Counted from the stretch's first letter, positions 36,070 to 47,900 are shown. The stretch is 64,000 bases of DNA from Cyathus striatus (GCA_025738555.1 JAOVFP010000006.1:1-64000), one strand, 5' to 3'. The notes: a model not told the origin generated them from the sequence alone. Translations and numbers: made by a program.

Positions 36070-37925
36070 ATGTCTTGCTGTCAGTGCGATAAGACAATAA
36101 ACAACAAACCCATACACGTAAACTGGAAGTTTAACAGCAAAATATATAGTTAACTATCATTCAAGCAAGTCTCGAAGGCTTGATACGAAGTGGAATAAAT
36201 TCGCAAGTTACAACATAATAGTAAGGATAGTGAACCACTACACCAAATACATCAATGATGCCTCACATCAGTGTGATAAGATGATCAGCAACAATCCCAT
36301 ATAACCTATAAGTACACAAAGTGGATGTTTTAAAAGCAAAATATATAGTGAGTCACTGGATGTGGAAAGCCATGGCTTTGTATGAAGTAGAAGACATCCA
36401 CGGTATCATAAACCACTTAACCACTACCCCATACAACCCTTACCTCCACACCCAAACAACGAAGCCATAACGTATACACCATCCACTGATGACCATTATA
36501 ATATGCCAATATGAAAAATATAAATCTATTTGACAAACATTAATTAACAATCTCGGCAGAGAAATAAATTGAACGGTCATGTTCAAAATTGAATGGGATG
36601 TTGAATTACCAGAATCTTGTGCACCTCGAGAGACCTGACTCCCTAGAGAGTATAATCCATGCAAACATCGAAGTTCTAACAGTAAAAATTATAGGCAGTA
36701 GGATTACAAGAGATAATAGACACAAAGGCCATAGTTGTATAAAGCTGAAAAAATTCATGATGTGACAATTTAAAACTCAGTGATCCACTACACCACACAA
36801 CCTTTAAACTCTCCATAAAACCACATAAGTAAATGTCATTTGTGAAAGCTATAACCGATGCATATAATAGTACATATAATAAAGCATTTTATAGAAAAAG
36901 GTATAGTTTCGCTTATTTTCAGAGATATCTGTATGAAATGGAGGATATTAATGGCACATGCCTTATCCACTACACCACACAGCCTTAGAAGTAACCTGCT
37001 TGCCATCACTGCAAAACGACAATGAGCAGCAATTCCTTAATGTATAAACTGAGCAAATGTATGCATAATTCCAATTCATTCTCAAAGGCTTGATATGAGG
37101 TGGAAGAATTTCATGGCATAATGAATGCAGTAATCCACTACACCACATAGTCTCAAAAGCCCCGCCAAATATTCACACTAAATATGTCAGTTATGACAGG
37201 TACAAAATGATGTCCACCATTAGTACGGTAGGATTACAAGAGATTAATATACAATGGTCATAAGGTGTTGTATACAGTTGAGATAATTTACGGTATGTAA
37301 CAAACCCAGTGGTCCACTACACCACATAACCTTTAACTCTCCTCCACAAAACCACAAAACCACAGAAGATGTCGTTTGTGATAGCTATAGCTGATGCAGA
37401 CAGTTTCACTCAATATCGCAAATGTTTGTATGAAATGGAGGAAATTAATGGCACATGTAATAAGCCCCATTTACTATCCACTACACCACACAATCTTATA
37501 ATCTGCTTGACATCGGCATACAAAGACAATGAGCGGCAATTCCATATGTGTAAAGTGGAGGCTTCAACAGCAAAATGTGTGGCTAATTAAATTCACTCTT
37601 AAAGGCTTGATATAAAGTGGAAGAATCTCGCGCTTAATATAAGCAGCGAACCACTACACCACATAACCTCAAAAGCCCTCCCAACTATTCATACCAAATA
37701 CGTCAGCTATGACAGGTACAAAATGATTGCCTGCCGTCAGTGCGATAAGACGATAAGGAGCAATCTCATGTAAGTACACAAAGTGGATGTTTTAACAGCA
37801 AAAGATATAGTAACATCGGGACACTGACACGGGTTCATATGAAGTAAGTAGTGAGGAAATTTACGGTATCGTAAACCCACTGAACTACTGGCCCATATAA
37901 CCCTTACCTCCACACCCACAAAACG
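36070..37925 (-). repeat. Array 2: a second family of tRNA-like units (about 9 units)
   Basis: On the minus strand each unit starts with 'ggttatgtggtgtagtgg', whose 'tggtgtagtgg' is a perfect Pol III A-box match (TRGYNNARYGG), as at the start of a tRNA. It is followed by a 'cttccacttcatatcaagcc' block and later by 'ttttgctgttaaaa' and 'gcttattgtcttat' blocks. Complement blocks sit near 36232, 36420, 36785, 36968, 37132, 37312, 37479, 37650 and 37882, mostly 165-190 bp apart. No clean B-box is visible, and the unit is unrelated in sequence to arrays A and B. The one larger gap (36420 to 36785) equals about two units. Confidence 0.75.
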
Positions 37926-37928
37926 AAG

Positions 37929-38387
37929 TCATATGTGAGGCACGTCAACGCTATCTTCTGATGTCCACGATAAGCCAATATGAAATACATTAATGATTAA
38001 ACCAATATCGCATCTAATTAAAAATCTCGGCAAAGAATCATGTTTAAACCCTAATGAGACCTTTACGAGAGAGCCGATATCGAATGGGCGCTTCCGGAGG
38101 AGATCCGAGACGAGACCCTGCTGATGCTGGTCCTTGATGGAGTGATGATCTCCCTCGGCCCTCGATTTGAATTTCGAATTTATAGAGCGGCGAGCGCGGA
38201 TTATGTTTGTGATTGTAGGTGAACGGTGACAGTGAGCGTTATCCGCGATGTGGATACCACCCACAATCCGGTCATCCAACGATAACAACGATAAGCGGCG
38301 TCCAGCGTCCAGCCGCCAGCGTTGACCGACGTGGGTTACCATCACAGGTCCGTCGGCATACAAATCAAATCGACCAAGTGGGCCCAA
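37929..38387 (-). CDS. Hypothetical open frame, possible 5' gene fragment
   Basis: A 152-codon minus-strand frame starts Met-Gly-Pro-Leu-Gly-Arg. Its first 115 codons are GC-richer than the surroundings and have protein-like composition (Arg/Asp/Ser/Ile). The last codons run into array 2 sequence, so the natural C-terminus has been lost or lies beyond an intron. No family recognised. It sits close to the centre of the inverted duplication and could be a host gene cut by it. Confidence 0.3.
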   Translation of the reverse strand: MGPLGRFDLYADGPVMVTHVGQRWRLDAGRRLSLLSLDDRIVGGIHIADNAHCHRSPTITNIIRARRSINSKFKSRAEGDHHSIKDQHQQGLVSDLLRKRPFDIGSLVKVSLGFKHDSLPRFLIRCDIGLIINVFHIGLSWTSEDSVDVPHI

Positions 38388-39297
38388 AATGAGTTGTGTG
38401 CCCTCACCATCTCAACGTTACGTTCAACATAAGTATTATGGGCATTACATATGGGCGTCAGACTCGGACTCGTCAACGCGGAACAATTTACTCCTTTTCT
38501 GATGCCGGGTCCTGATGTTACAGTATACTAACACGAGCGGCATCCAAGAGCCGTCGTAGGCGCGTCGTGAACTCAGTCAGAGCAAGTGGCAAGCCCGTCG
38601 CGAGAATTGTGAATATCCTCTGATCCCGGAATGAATTCCGATGTTATAGGACGAGCGGTGTTCAATACCCGTTATGTACACCACGGACTTAGCCCGCTAC
38701 CCTAACCCCAATCAAATCACTCAAAAATCCATCATTGCATTACTTATACACCAATCCAAACCAACAGAACAAGAAAAGCACAAAAAAGAGCGTAAAGAAA
38801 GAAAAAGAAAGTATGTAACGGTAAACGATAAACGAGCGAGCGTATAAATAAAGTAAAGCCAAAACCAAAAAAAAAGTCTAATGAGCGGACGTACGTGATT
38901 GTACAACTCCAATACGAAGAGATCAACGATGTGAGGAGAGGGGGGGTAATGCGACTCGGATGCGGATGCGGATGAGGGTAAGTATGAAGATGGAAGGAAA
39001 GTGATCTACGTATGCGTCGGTCCGTGTATCAGTATTGGTATTGGTATAAACTAACCTAACTAAAAAAGAAAGAAAAGAAAAAATAACTAAAGTAAAAAAA
39101 AAGCGTATCGTAGTGTTATAGTTCATGCCCTCGAACCAAAAGGTAAACATGCATGTATGATGTATGGGGGTGTGTGTGGGTAGAAAGTATGTCGGGGTGC
39201 AACCGATATGTAACCATTAAGAGAAGAAAAAACCATTCAGGCATGAAAAGACGTCAAAGATCAACGAACAGGTTATGGTTATCGACGCAAGGCAAAG
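38388..39297. other. No gene recognised; 3' flank of intact Kre9-like gene
   Basis: This stretch includes A-rich segments (38770-38880, 39060-39105) and the downstream flank of the minus-strand gene. The purine-rich composition gives hydrophobic minus-strand frames that look like chance. Confidence 0.4.
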
Positions 39298-41289
39298 CTA
39301 CCACACCAATCCAACACCACCAAGCACACCCACTCCAACACCAGCCAGCACACCCACCCACGTGCTCGCACTTCCCACACCTCCTAAAACACTCCCCACA
39401 GCCCCATTAACAGCCGCGAAAGTAGTAGCAAAGACCTTGGTGGGATAAGGCCCTCCACTAATCGTAACAGTCGGTTGAGTCTTATCAGGCTCCGCCTGCG
39501 TTGAGTTGGGTGACGTTCCAGAGGGTAAGATGGTGAACCGCGGTGAGGTGGCGTACATCACGCCGTGTGTGCTGTTTATGAAGATTAGGAAGTAGTCGTC
39601 GCCTGCTGGGTAGTCTTGTAGGAGGATGTTGAATGTTGATGGTTTTGTATTGACTAGGAGGGAGGTGGTGTTAGTAAGGATAAGGAGAGGGATGAAGAGA
39701 GCAAAGAGGGGAAGAAGAAAGGTAGTGGAGGAAATGTTAATAAAAGAAGCAGGTGACGAGAGGCGGGGAGCAAATGCAAGGTAAGGGCGGACCCGCACGA
39801 AACCACAAACGCAGGGATAGGTAGGCAGCGGGCAGCGGGCAACATAACCTCAGCCCTCACCCCGCTCTACCAGTCACATACCCGCCAAATCCTAGGGCGA
39901 AAAGAAGAGGGAGGAAAGGTGGAGAAAAGAAGCAGAGGACTCAGCGCATGGAGCAAAAGCTAAAACGCAAGGCGCCTGACCAAAAAAGGGCAGGCGAACA
40001 AAAGCGCAAAGAAAACAAGGAAAAAAGTAGACACAACCCCCCGCCCAACCTCAGAGGCAAAAGCGCCAAAAAGGTAGACAGCAGACAACCACAAACACAG
40101 GCATGTAGGCAGCGGACTGCGCGGGCCAGTACAACTCTCCACCCAAACCCCGTCCAGCTCCACTCCTCCGCCGCACACCACCCAAAATCCAGTCTCCAGA
40201 GGAAGAAGGGTAGAAAACTGGCAGGTGCCGCGTCACGAGCATCGAAAAGCAGACAAGCAGACAAACAAAAGCGCCACGAAGATGTGTGAAGATACAGATG
40301 CAGGGGCAGATAGACAGCGGGTAGCGGGCTGCCCGGTGAGCACAACTCCGCCCATCTCCGCCCCCTCTATCGATCGCGCACTGGAGGCAGGTGGAGCATA
40401 TGACGAAAGAATGAGATAAAAAATGTAGTGGAGGGAGGGGAAAACGAGGCGGGAGAAATCGCAACACAACGCGTAAGCGCTCTGAGGAAAGAAAAGCAAA
40501 AACGCCAAGAAAAACAGGGTAGACGGCTGATGTGGACGCAGGGCAGGTAGGGCAGCGGGCAACGGGCAGATCGGACGCTCAACGCCCTTCCCACCTAGCC
40601 AGTGTCCCCCCTACCCTCCCGCCAAATCACTCCCTTGCCCCTCGCCCCACCAAAAAAACAAAAACCCCCCTCCCACCCAAAAACACCAGAAAATTCCCCA
40701 AAATCCCAAAATCAACAAAAAAAAACATACCATTCCTTGCAACAAGCGTCAGCCCATCCACCGACATCCTAGCAAGCTCTACATCGAAACTGTTGATATC
40801 GTCCAGTAGGCCTTTAGTCCATGATACGAGATTGGCGTTCGAGCCGCCTTGGACCCATTGTGTTTGTGTGTTTGGGACGTCGATGTTGAAGTAGGCTATT
40901 TGTTCGTCGTGGGTTGGGGAGTAAGAGTAAGGGGAAGGGGTAGAGAGTAGGGTGAAGGGGAAGGAGAGGGAGGTGGAGCAAGGTGCAGAGTGACAAGTCG
41001 GAGGTCACGCCGAGCAAAGCGGGACACAGTAGCACCACCACAACGACGACAACGGGGGACAGGGACAAACGCCGTGATGGGAACACGCAGGACACAACAC
41101 ATAGAAGAAAAAAACACACAGAAGGGAGGTAATCAGCAACACATTCAAATCCATAAATAACCCCCTCCCTCGACGCCGTAAGGCATCACAACGTCGAGTA
41201 GAGGTTGAAAAAAGAAAGAAAAACTCACCAGAAACACTACCCACAAACCAAGCAGCCGATAATGCTCTACAGATCCTTTCGAGACGCAT
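39298..41289 (-). CDS. Kre9/Knh1-like secreted GPI-anchored cell wall protein (intact copy 3)
   Basis: Three exons on the minus strand: 41289-41229, 40895-40731 and 39653-39298. Both introns are GT-AG and the frame is continuous, 582 nt or 193 residues. Residues 1-21 (Met-Arg-Leu-Glu-Arg ... Gly-Ser-Val-Ser-Ala) form a signal peptide. The mature chain starts Tyr-Phe-Asn-Ile-Asp-Val and holds Trp-Thr-Lys-Gly-Leu-Leu-Asp, Leu-Thr-Leu-Val-Ala-Arg-Asn, then Gly-Asp-Asp-Tyr-Phe-Leu-Ile-Phe-Ile-Asn and Ser-Pro-Arg-Phe-Thr-Ile. That is the layout of the Ser/Thr-rich GPI-anchored membrane family (PF10342) to which Kre9/Knh1 belong, linked to beta-1,6-glucan and wall assembly. The Gly/Val-rich hydrophobic end fits GPI attachment. 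The introns are long for this kind of gene (333 and 1077 bp), and intron 2 is full of tandem repeats. Two broken copies lie at 20.0 and 33.8 kb. Confidence 0.75.
39810..40600 (-). repeat. Degenerate GC-rich tandem units inside intron 2
   Basis: About four units, near 39815-39850, 40085-40135, 40300-40345 and 40535-40570, share 'gtaggcagcgggcagcggg'-like cores followed by 'caactc' and 'cgcc' runs, 190-280 bp apart. Their complements match the units in copies 1 and 2. They create several overlapping Cys/Leu-rich minus-strand open frames that are not genes. Confidence 0.65.
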
Positions 41290-42240
41290 TTTAGTTCTGT
41301 CGTTCCGTCGTGAGGTTTTTTAGGTGGTATCGAGATGGTCGATGGTGAGTGAGTGTGAGAGAGAAGAGAGAGAGCCCGAGGAATTAAGAGTCCTGTCCTA
41401 TTCCTGGTATGAGCGAGCTTGGGAGCTGAGGTGGGAGGGGGCGTACGCTGCTGCTGCTGCTGATGGTGGTGGTGATGGTGGTCCAAACGCAAGAGGGGGA
41501 TAAAAATCAACCCGATTCGGTTCTTGGGCTCTGGGTACGGGGTATGTTCCTAGACAGCCGAGAGAAAGAGAGTGCAAGGACAGGACAGGACAAGTCGAAG
41601 GGGAAAGGAGAAGGGGATGGATGTCTAACGAGGTCGAGGGAAGTCGAAGAAAGGGAATCCGAACCCAAACGAGCCAGCGGAGCTGTCACCCTTCTCCCCT
41701 TGTAATCACGTGATTAATGTCACACAGTTCGGCCCGAGCCTATTTGTATCGTACCTTGACATGACGTGACACGGCAGTGGCATGCGGTGCCTTGTTCCCC
41801 GCTCGCTTGCTCATCATTTATGATCTGTCAATCCCTCGACTCGGATTCCTTCCTCCTTCGAGAGAGAGAGAAAGTGGGGAAGGAAAAGAGAAGTAAAGGA
41901 TGCGGGGAGGTTCAATTTCGTATAGAAGCATGTATGCGTTGCATGGAAGATTGCGGGTGACATGTGGAACGCTGGGCGTTGCTTGCGGCCACTAGTCCCC
42001 GTTTTCTTGGTGTATGTGTATTTTACCCTTTCTGCGGATAAGTAAGGTAAAGATTGCCCGTCAAATATGGTTGGATTGATTTGATTATCTTTGTTGAAAT
42101 GTCTTGATCTTTTCATATGTTCAACGTTGATTGTTTGGCGCCCCCCCACCTACCCACGATCATGGTTACCGTATGTTATATACTTAGCCCTGTGGCTTAT
42201 TGTATTCTGTATCTATTTGTATTGAATTGAATTGACTTCC
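41290..42240 (-). promoter_or_regulatory. 5' leader and upstream region of intact Kre9-like gene
   Basis: The leader (41520 down to 41290 on the minus strand) is shared with copies 1 and 2, including 'aagaaccgaatcgggttga' and a CAG/CAC repeat (complement of 41448-41480, 'tgctgctgctgctgatggtg'), as in transcribed leaders. Further upstream the sequence mirrors 33346-33786 and meets the inverted array at 42240. No defined promoter element was identified. Confidence 0.5.
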
Positions 42241-44330
42241 GGCGCTCGTTGGGTTCGGTGATAACGAGCAAAAATATCACGATTTACAGAAGAGTGCGTT
42301 GTAGATAAACCACTATACTAGAACGCCTCCTAGATGTATGCATATATAAATCACACAAGGACAAGCTCAACAGAAAATCTAACTAATACTAAATAGCACT
42401 CGGTGCTTGCTGTGCTCGTTGGACTCGGCGATAACGAGCAAAAACATCTTGAAACACCTATACCCAGGAGTGCGTCCTATGTAGATAAACGACTATGCTA
42501 GGATGCCTCGTAGATATATGTATATTTATCTTGCACAAGGACAAGTTCAACAGAATCACCAGCTAATAGCGCTCACTGCTTGCTGGACTCATTGGACTCG
42601 GCGATAACAAGCAAAAATAGCGAGCTCGTTATGGGCGGAAGAGTGCATTCTACATAAATAACCCACTATACTAGAACACCTCGTATAATGTACCTATATA
42701 TAAATTGCATAAGGACTCTAATATTTTCCGAAACATGTTGATAAAAATAACTTACCAAGAGCAAAAACGACACTCATTGGACTCGGCGCTATGAGCAAAA
42801 ATTTCGCGACTTTTCATCCGCTTAAGAGTGCGTCCTAGATGAGCGACTTTGCTAGAACGCCTCGTAGATGCATGTACATATAAGTTGCACAAGGACAACT
42901 TCAACAGAAAGACCAACTAATACCACTCACTGCTTGTTGTACTCGATGATAAACATACTGGACCAAAAAAACCACCAAGGATACATATGGAGGAGTAAGT
43001 CCTAGATAATCCATTGCATTAGAACACCTCATATACAATTTCAACAGAAGAGTGCTTAGGTTGCTCAAGAATAAGTGTACCAGGCGCAATTACCAATGAC
43101 TTCTGGCACTCATTTGATTCGGCGATAACGAGCGAAAATAGTACTCAACAGAAACCCTAAATAATAGCACTCGGTTGTTGGTGTGCTCATTGGACTCTGC
43201 TATAACGAGAAAATATAACGAACTCTGAATAGGCGCGGGAGTGCATCCTACATAAATAACCCATAATTTACCTATATATAAATTGCACAAGGATAATTTT
43301 AATAAAACCACAATTTTCTGAAATTACCATAGTATGTGTTAATAAAATGTATCTCTTCTGTCAAGAGTGCATCCTAGATAACCTATTGTGCTAGCATGCC
43401 TTGGAAGAAGTTTGAAAGAAAATCTTTATCATACACATACAACACATCAGCAAAATTTCAAATTTTGTATTGAATAGACTTGACTTCTGGTACATGTTGG
43501 ACTTGATGATAACATTGCCAAAACTTTCGAGACATCATCCCTAAGAGTACATTCTAAATAAACAGCTATGCTAGAATGCCTCATAAATGTGTGCATATAT
43601 AGATTGTATTATCATAATTGTAACAGAAGAATTCTCAATACTTGGTGTACTTGATAATAGACTTGGCAATAACAAGCAAAAATAATGATCTCCAAGGAGT
43701 GCAAGAGTGTATCCTATATAAATAACCCACTATGCTATGGCACCTCATAAATGTACCTATATATAGAATTCATGAGGACAATTTCAACAGAAGAGTGCTA
43801 GCTTGATGATGATAAAAGTAACAGACCAAAAACAACCTTTAAATATCAATGGTCTGTGGGGTGGGTCCTGGATAATCCATTGCATTGGGGCACCTCATAT
43901 AATTTCAACAGAAGATAGTTTGTTATACTCAACAGTAAATGTCCTAGGTGCAAACCTTTAAAATCCAGTAAATGACTTGGTGATAAAAAGCAAAAATACT
44001 GGGAGTGAAATAGTGTAAGAGTGTGTTCTGCATATATAACTGCTATGCTAGGACACCTCTTGTAATTTATGTATATATAGAGTGTAAAGGACAATTTCAG
44101 GGAGTGCTAACATCTAGCTATACTCGACAATAGGGGTAACAGGTAAAAAAACATTGAACTCTCACCACAACTTTATAGAAGAGCATTCTACATAAATAAA
44201 CCATTGCATTAATACACCTTGTAAAATGAAAAGTTTTACAATGCATTTTCAGTAACTAATTTAGGTACTTGACTACCAAAGCAAAAAAGATTGATTTTGC
44301 ATCATGAAAGAGTGTGTCCTAGATAAACCA
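42240..44330 (-). repeat. Inverted array (tRNA-like units of the array A/B type)
   Basis: The plus strand shows complements of the array A/B blocks: 'agagtgcgtcctagataaac', 'cactatgctagaacgcctcg', 'gcactcggtgcttgct' and 'gcgataacgagcaaaaa'. Unit blocks occur near 42300, 42480, 42660, 42830, 43010, 43250, 43380, 43560, 43730, 43870, 44040, 44200 and 44330. The array lies next to Kre9-like copy 3, just as array B lies next to copy 2, but inverted. It is interrupted at 44331 by the minisatellite element. Confidence 0.8.
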
Positions 44331-46081
44331 GAGCTCTTTACACTTAGCCAGGTGTTCTGTATGGATCCACACAGAATCCATACAGAATTTTGGAATCTGT
44401 GCGGAATCTGCACAGATTTTTTTCTTTTTGGCAGAGGTTTTTTTGGGTCTGTACAGATTCTGTACAGATTCCACACAGAATCAAAAATTCCATGTGGATT
44501 CCGCAGAATTCCGCATTACAGACCTGAAAAATTCTGTACAGATTCTGTACAGAATCTTATTATACTTATTTCCTTATGGAAAATTAGAATAGAAAATTGT
44601 GTGATACTAAGCACTAAGTGTGACACTCTGCATTAAGTGTGATACTAAGGGTTAAGCGTGACACTAAGGTTTAAGCGTGACACTATACATTGATTGTGAC
44701 ACTAAGGGTTGAGTGTGACACTATGCATTGAGTGTTACACTAAGGGTTAAGTGTGACACTGAGCATTGAGTGTGACACTAAGTATTGAGTGTGACACTAT
44801 GCATTGAGTGTGACACTAAAGGTTGAGTGTGACACTAAGGGTTAAGCGTGACACTAAGCGTTGAGTGTGACACTAAGTATTGAGTGTGACACTCTGCATT
44901 AAGTGTGACACTAAGCATTGAGTGTGATACTCTGCAGTAAGTGTGATACTAAGGGTTAAGCATGACACTAAGCATTGAGTGTGACACTCTGCAGTAAGTG
45001 TGACACTAAGGGTTAAGCATGACACTAAGCATTGAGTGTGACACTGAGGGTTGAGTGTGACACTAAGTGTTGAGTGTGATACTAAGGGTTGAGTGTGACA
45101 CTCTGTGTTAAGTGTGACACTAAGCATTGAGTGTGACACTAAGTGTTAAGTGTGACACTATGCATTGAGTGTGACACTATGCATTAAGTGTGACACTAAG
45201 CATTGAGTGTGACACTAAGCATTGAGTGTGACACTAAGCATTGAGTGTGACACTAAGCATTGAGTGTGACACTAAGCATTGAGTGTGACACTAAGCATTG
45301 AGTGTGACACTAAGCATTGAGTGTGACACTAAGCATTGAGTGTGACACTAAGCATTGAGTGTGACACTAAGCATTGAGTGTGATACTATGGGTTGAGTGT
45401 GACACTGAGGGTTGAGTGTGACACTAAGTGTTGAGTGTGATACTAAGGGTTGAGTGTGACACTCTGCATTAAGCGTGACACTAAGGGTTGAGTGTGACAC
45501 TAAGGGTTAAGTGTGATACTAAGGGTTAAGTGTGACACTAAGCATTGAGTGTGACACTATGGGTTGAGTGTGACACTCTGCATTAAGCGTGACACTAAGG
45601 GTTGAGTGTGACACTAAGCATTGAGTGTGACACTAAGAGTTGAGTGTGACACTCTGCATTAAGCATGACACTATGCATTGAGTGTGACACTATGCATTAA
45701 GTATGAAACTATACATTAAGTGTGATACTAAGTGTTGAGTGTGGCACTATGCATTAAGCATGAAACTATACATTAAGTGTGATACTAAGTGTTGAGTGTG
45801 ACACTATACATTAAGCATGACACTATGCATTGAGCATGATACTATATATTGAGTGTATTACAGATTTTGTGTAGTGTCACACTTGACACCTGTGACAAGG
45901 CAGCAATGCATTAGAATAATCACCTCTAATAATAATAATAGCCACTATATAAATTCTGTATGGTATCTATACAGGTCTGTACAGGTCTATACAGATCTGC
46001 ACAGAATCTGCATGGATCCGTATGGAATTTTCGGATTCCGTGCGGATTCCATACAGATCTCTTGGGGGAGTGTAAATTACT
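44331..46081. mobile_element. Minisatellite-bearing TIR element, copy 1 (9-bp TSD)
   Basis: A 1751 bp element is flanked by the exact 9-bp duplication 'gataaacca' (44322-44330 and 46082-46090), where the interrupted array unit resumes. Its ends are 'agctctttacacttag' and 'gagtgtaaattact', which share a short inverted core TTTACACT. Inside are a left block rich in 'ctgtacagattc' phrases (44340-44580), the 19-bp minisatellite, and a right block with 'acaggtctgtacag' phrases (45950-46060). There is no coding sequence. A 9-bp duplication with short inverted ends and subterminal repeats suggests a non-autonomous Mutator-like element, but that assignment is inference. Confidence 0.8.
44600..45862. 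repeat. 19-bp minisatellite, about 65 copies
   Basis: The unit is 'aagcattgagtgtgacact' (19 bp). It has a conserved 'gtgacact' part and a variable 7-base part that switches among aagcatt, aagggtt, ctgcatt, atgcatt, aagtgtt and atacatt, with gag/aag alternating at one position. Between about 45196 and 45380 roughly ten copies are identical, while both flanks are mixed. Since 19 is not a multiple of 3, open frames across it (such as the minus-strand one at 44873-45139) are artefacts. Confidence 0.95.
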
Positions 46082-46260
46082 GATAAACCACTGCTCTAAT
46101 TTGCCTCATATATATTTATAGACAATTTCAACAGAAGAGTGCTTATAGCTTGCTGCACTCAACAATAAGTGCACCAGAGTAAAACCACAAATCCCTCTGA
46201 ATATGAAGTGTGATAATCTATTGTGTTAAAGCACCTTGTACTTAATAATGTACATTTACA
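46082..46260 (-). repeat. Remainder of inverted array
   Basis: After the 9-bp duplication the interrupted unit resumes ('gataaaccactgctctaatt', then 'aatttcaacagaagagtgct' and 'gctgcactcaacaataagtg'), followed by one more diverged unit to about 46260. Confidence 0.65.
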
Positions 46261-46899
46261 GCACATTAGTTCAATCTAAACATACCAAAACAACAACTTG
46301 TCCAGTTGTTACATACAGATTCCTTCCTACTATAAAATGGATACAAAGACACCTGGAGGGTGCAGGAGAACTATAATGGAAACCTGAAGTGAGTACAGGT
46401 ATGGAAATGAGAGTGGAAGTGCAGAAGTGAACCATGGCTTCAGCTTGTGTGCTGTGCCACCTGAATATCTTCCAGGGATGGTTCATATTTCACAATAAAT
46501 GATACTCAACAGAAGAGAACATTCCAGATTATAGAAGAAGCTTCACCACTACCCTAGGCAGCAGGAGAGAAACCTGAAGGAAAACCTGGAGTGGGTTTTG
46601 GACTCAAGAGTAGAAAGAGTTTGTACAGATTTGATACAAATACTGAAGACTACTAGTACATCTAGAAGACTATATATATGTACTAGAAAGTAGTAGGTAT
46701 GAATATGGGAGCAGAATGCTAAGGAGAAGTCAAAGGGGTAAGTAAGAGATGAAGTCTGGGCAAAGCAGAGTAGGGGCACAAATGATATGTTCAGAATGAA
46801 GAATAAAGATGGTGGCATAAACTAATAAAGGTAGTGGTATTTCAACGGCACCGAAGCTCCCGCTTGTTCTACACCCTCTATGTCTTTTCACAATGTCAA

Positions 46900-46932
<33 letters not shown>

Positions 46933-46952
46933 TGCTGATTCTGCCAAGCCCA

Positions 46953-46990
<38 letters not shown>

Positions 46991-47689
46991 TAGTGGGAAT
47001 CTAGGGTGATCAGGTGGAGAAAATAAAGTGTGTGCTTCTTGAATGGCCTCCAATTTAACTGGTATCTTTAATTTTATGTATTCTCAGTATCAGAAAAGGT
47101 CTATAAAATATAATATACCTTGAAGTCCAAAACACCATATTCATTTGGATTCCCAAAAATATCATTGGGTATGCCATGTGGTAATACTTTGTTGCAATCA
47201 GTGCATTTTGCAGTGTTGTTAACATGGTCCAAGGAAATGTGGGTTCTGCATTCAAAAAATTCACATTGGACCATATCTGCAACAAATACTGTGAATGGTT
47301 CAGTCTGTTACATACCGATTCCCTTCCTACTGGGAGATGAATGCGACTACATTTGCCATAATGAAATATATAAGTAAGAATGGAAGTGAGGAGTAATACT
47401 ACAATGATGTGGTGAGGCCATAATAAGAGAAAGTATGTATTCAAGATACCCAAAGGAAAACCTGATGGGTTCTGGGTAAGAACCCAAGTGGAAATGTTAG
47501 AAAGTATAAATCTGTAGCAGGTACATTATGGGAACAGATCAGGTATGTCGGAAGGTCATGTAGGAACCTTCAGTAATGTCAGCATGATGTATCTGGACAT
47601 GGATATAACACCATTGCTCATTCAAATCAACAATAGTGAGCAAATAATGCAAAGCTATACAGGTAAGAGTGGATTTCAAATTAACAACT
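46261..47689. other. Insertion-like block within the inverted array
   Basis: This stretch separates array fragments and holds no recognised gene. A phrase near 46306-46332 ('ttgttacatacagattcctt') recurs diverged near 47308-47335 ('ctgttacataccgattccct'), about 1.0 kb apart, so it may be an old element with terminal repeats. I could not define exact ends or a target duplication. Confidence 0.4.
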
Positions 47690-47900
47690 ATGCTAGGACA
47701 CCTTGTAGATGTATGTATATATATAGTTCACAAAGGTAATTTCAATAGAAGAGTGCTCACTACTTGTTGTACTCAATGATAAGAGTACTGGAGCAAAAAT
47801 GCCAAATTCTGATAACTATATAATAGTGTCTTACATAGACAAACCACTATATTAGTACACCTTGTATATTTATGGACAATTTCAACAGATGTCATGTTCT
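47690..47900 (-). repeat. Inverted array fragment
   Basis: The phrases 'aacaactatgctaggacacc', 'ttcaatagaagagtgctcac' and 'aaaccactatattagtacac' match the inverted array units. This fragment continues the array beyond the 46261-47689 block. Confidence 0.65.

Noticed and set aside
36070..37925. CRISPR-like array (regular spacing)
   Set aside because: The genome is eukaryotic, the units are 165-190 bp and diverged along their whole length, and there are no short exact repeats with unique spacers.
39941..40594. Several Cys/Leu-rich minus-strand frames as small secreted proteins
   Set aside because: They lie in intron 2 of the Kre9-like gene and come from its GC-rich tandem units; the frames overlap and conflict.
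44873..45139. Repetitive 88-codon protein on the minus strand
   Set aside because: The 19-bp unit cycles through all three frames; the open stretch is short compared with the 1.2 kb array and has no start context or neighbours.
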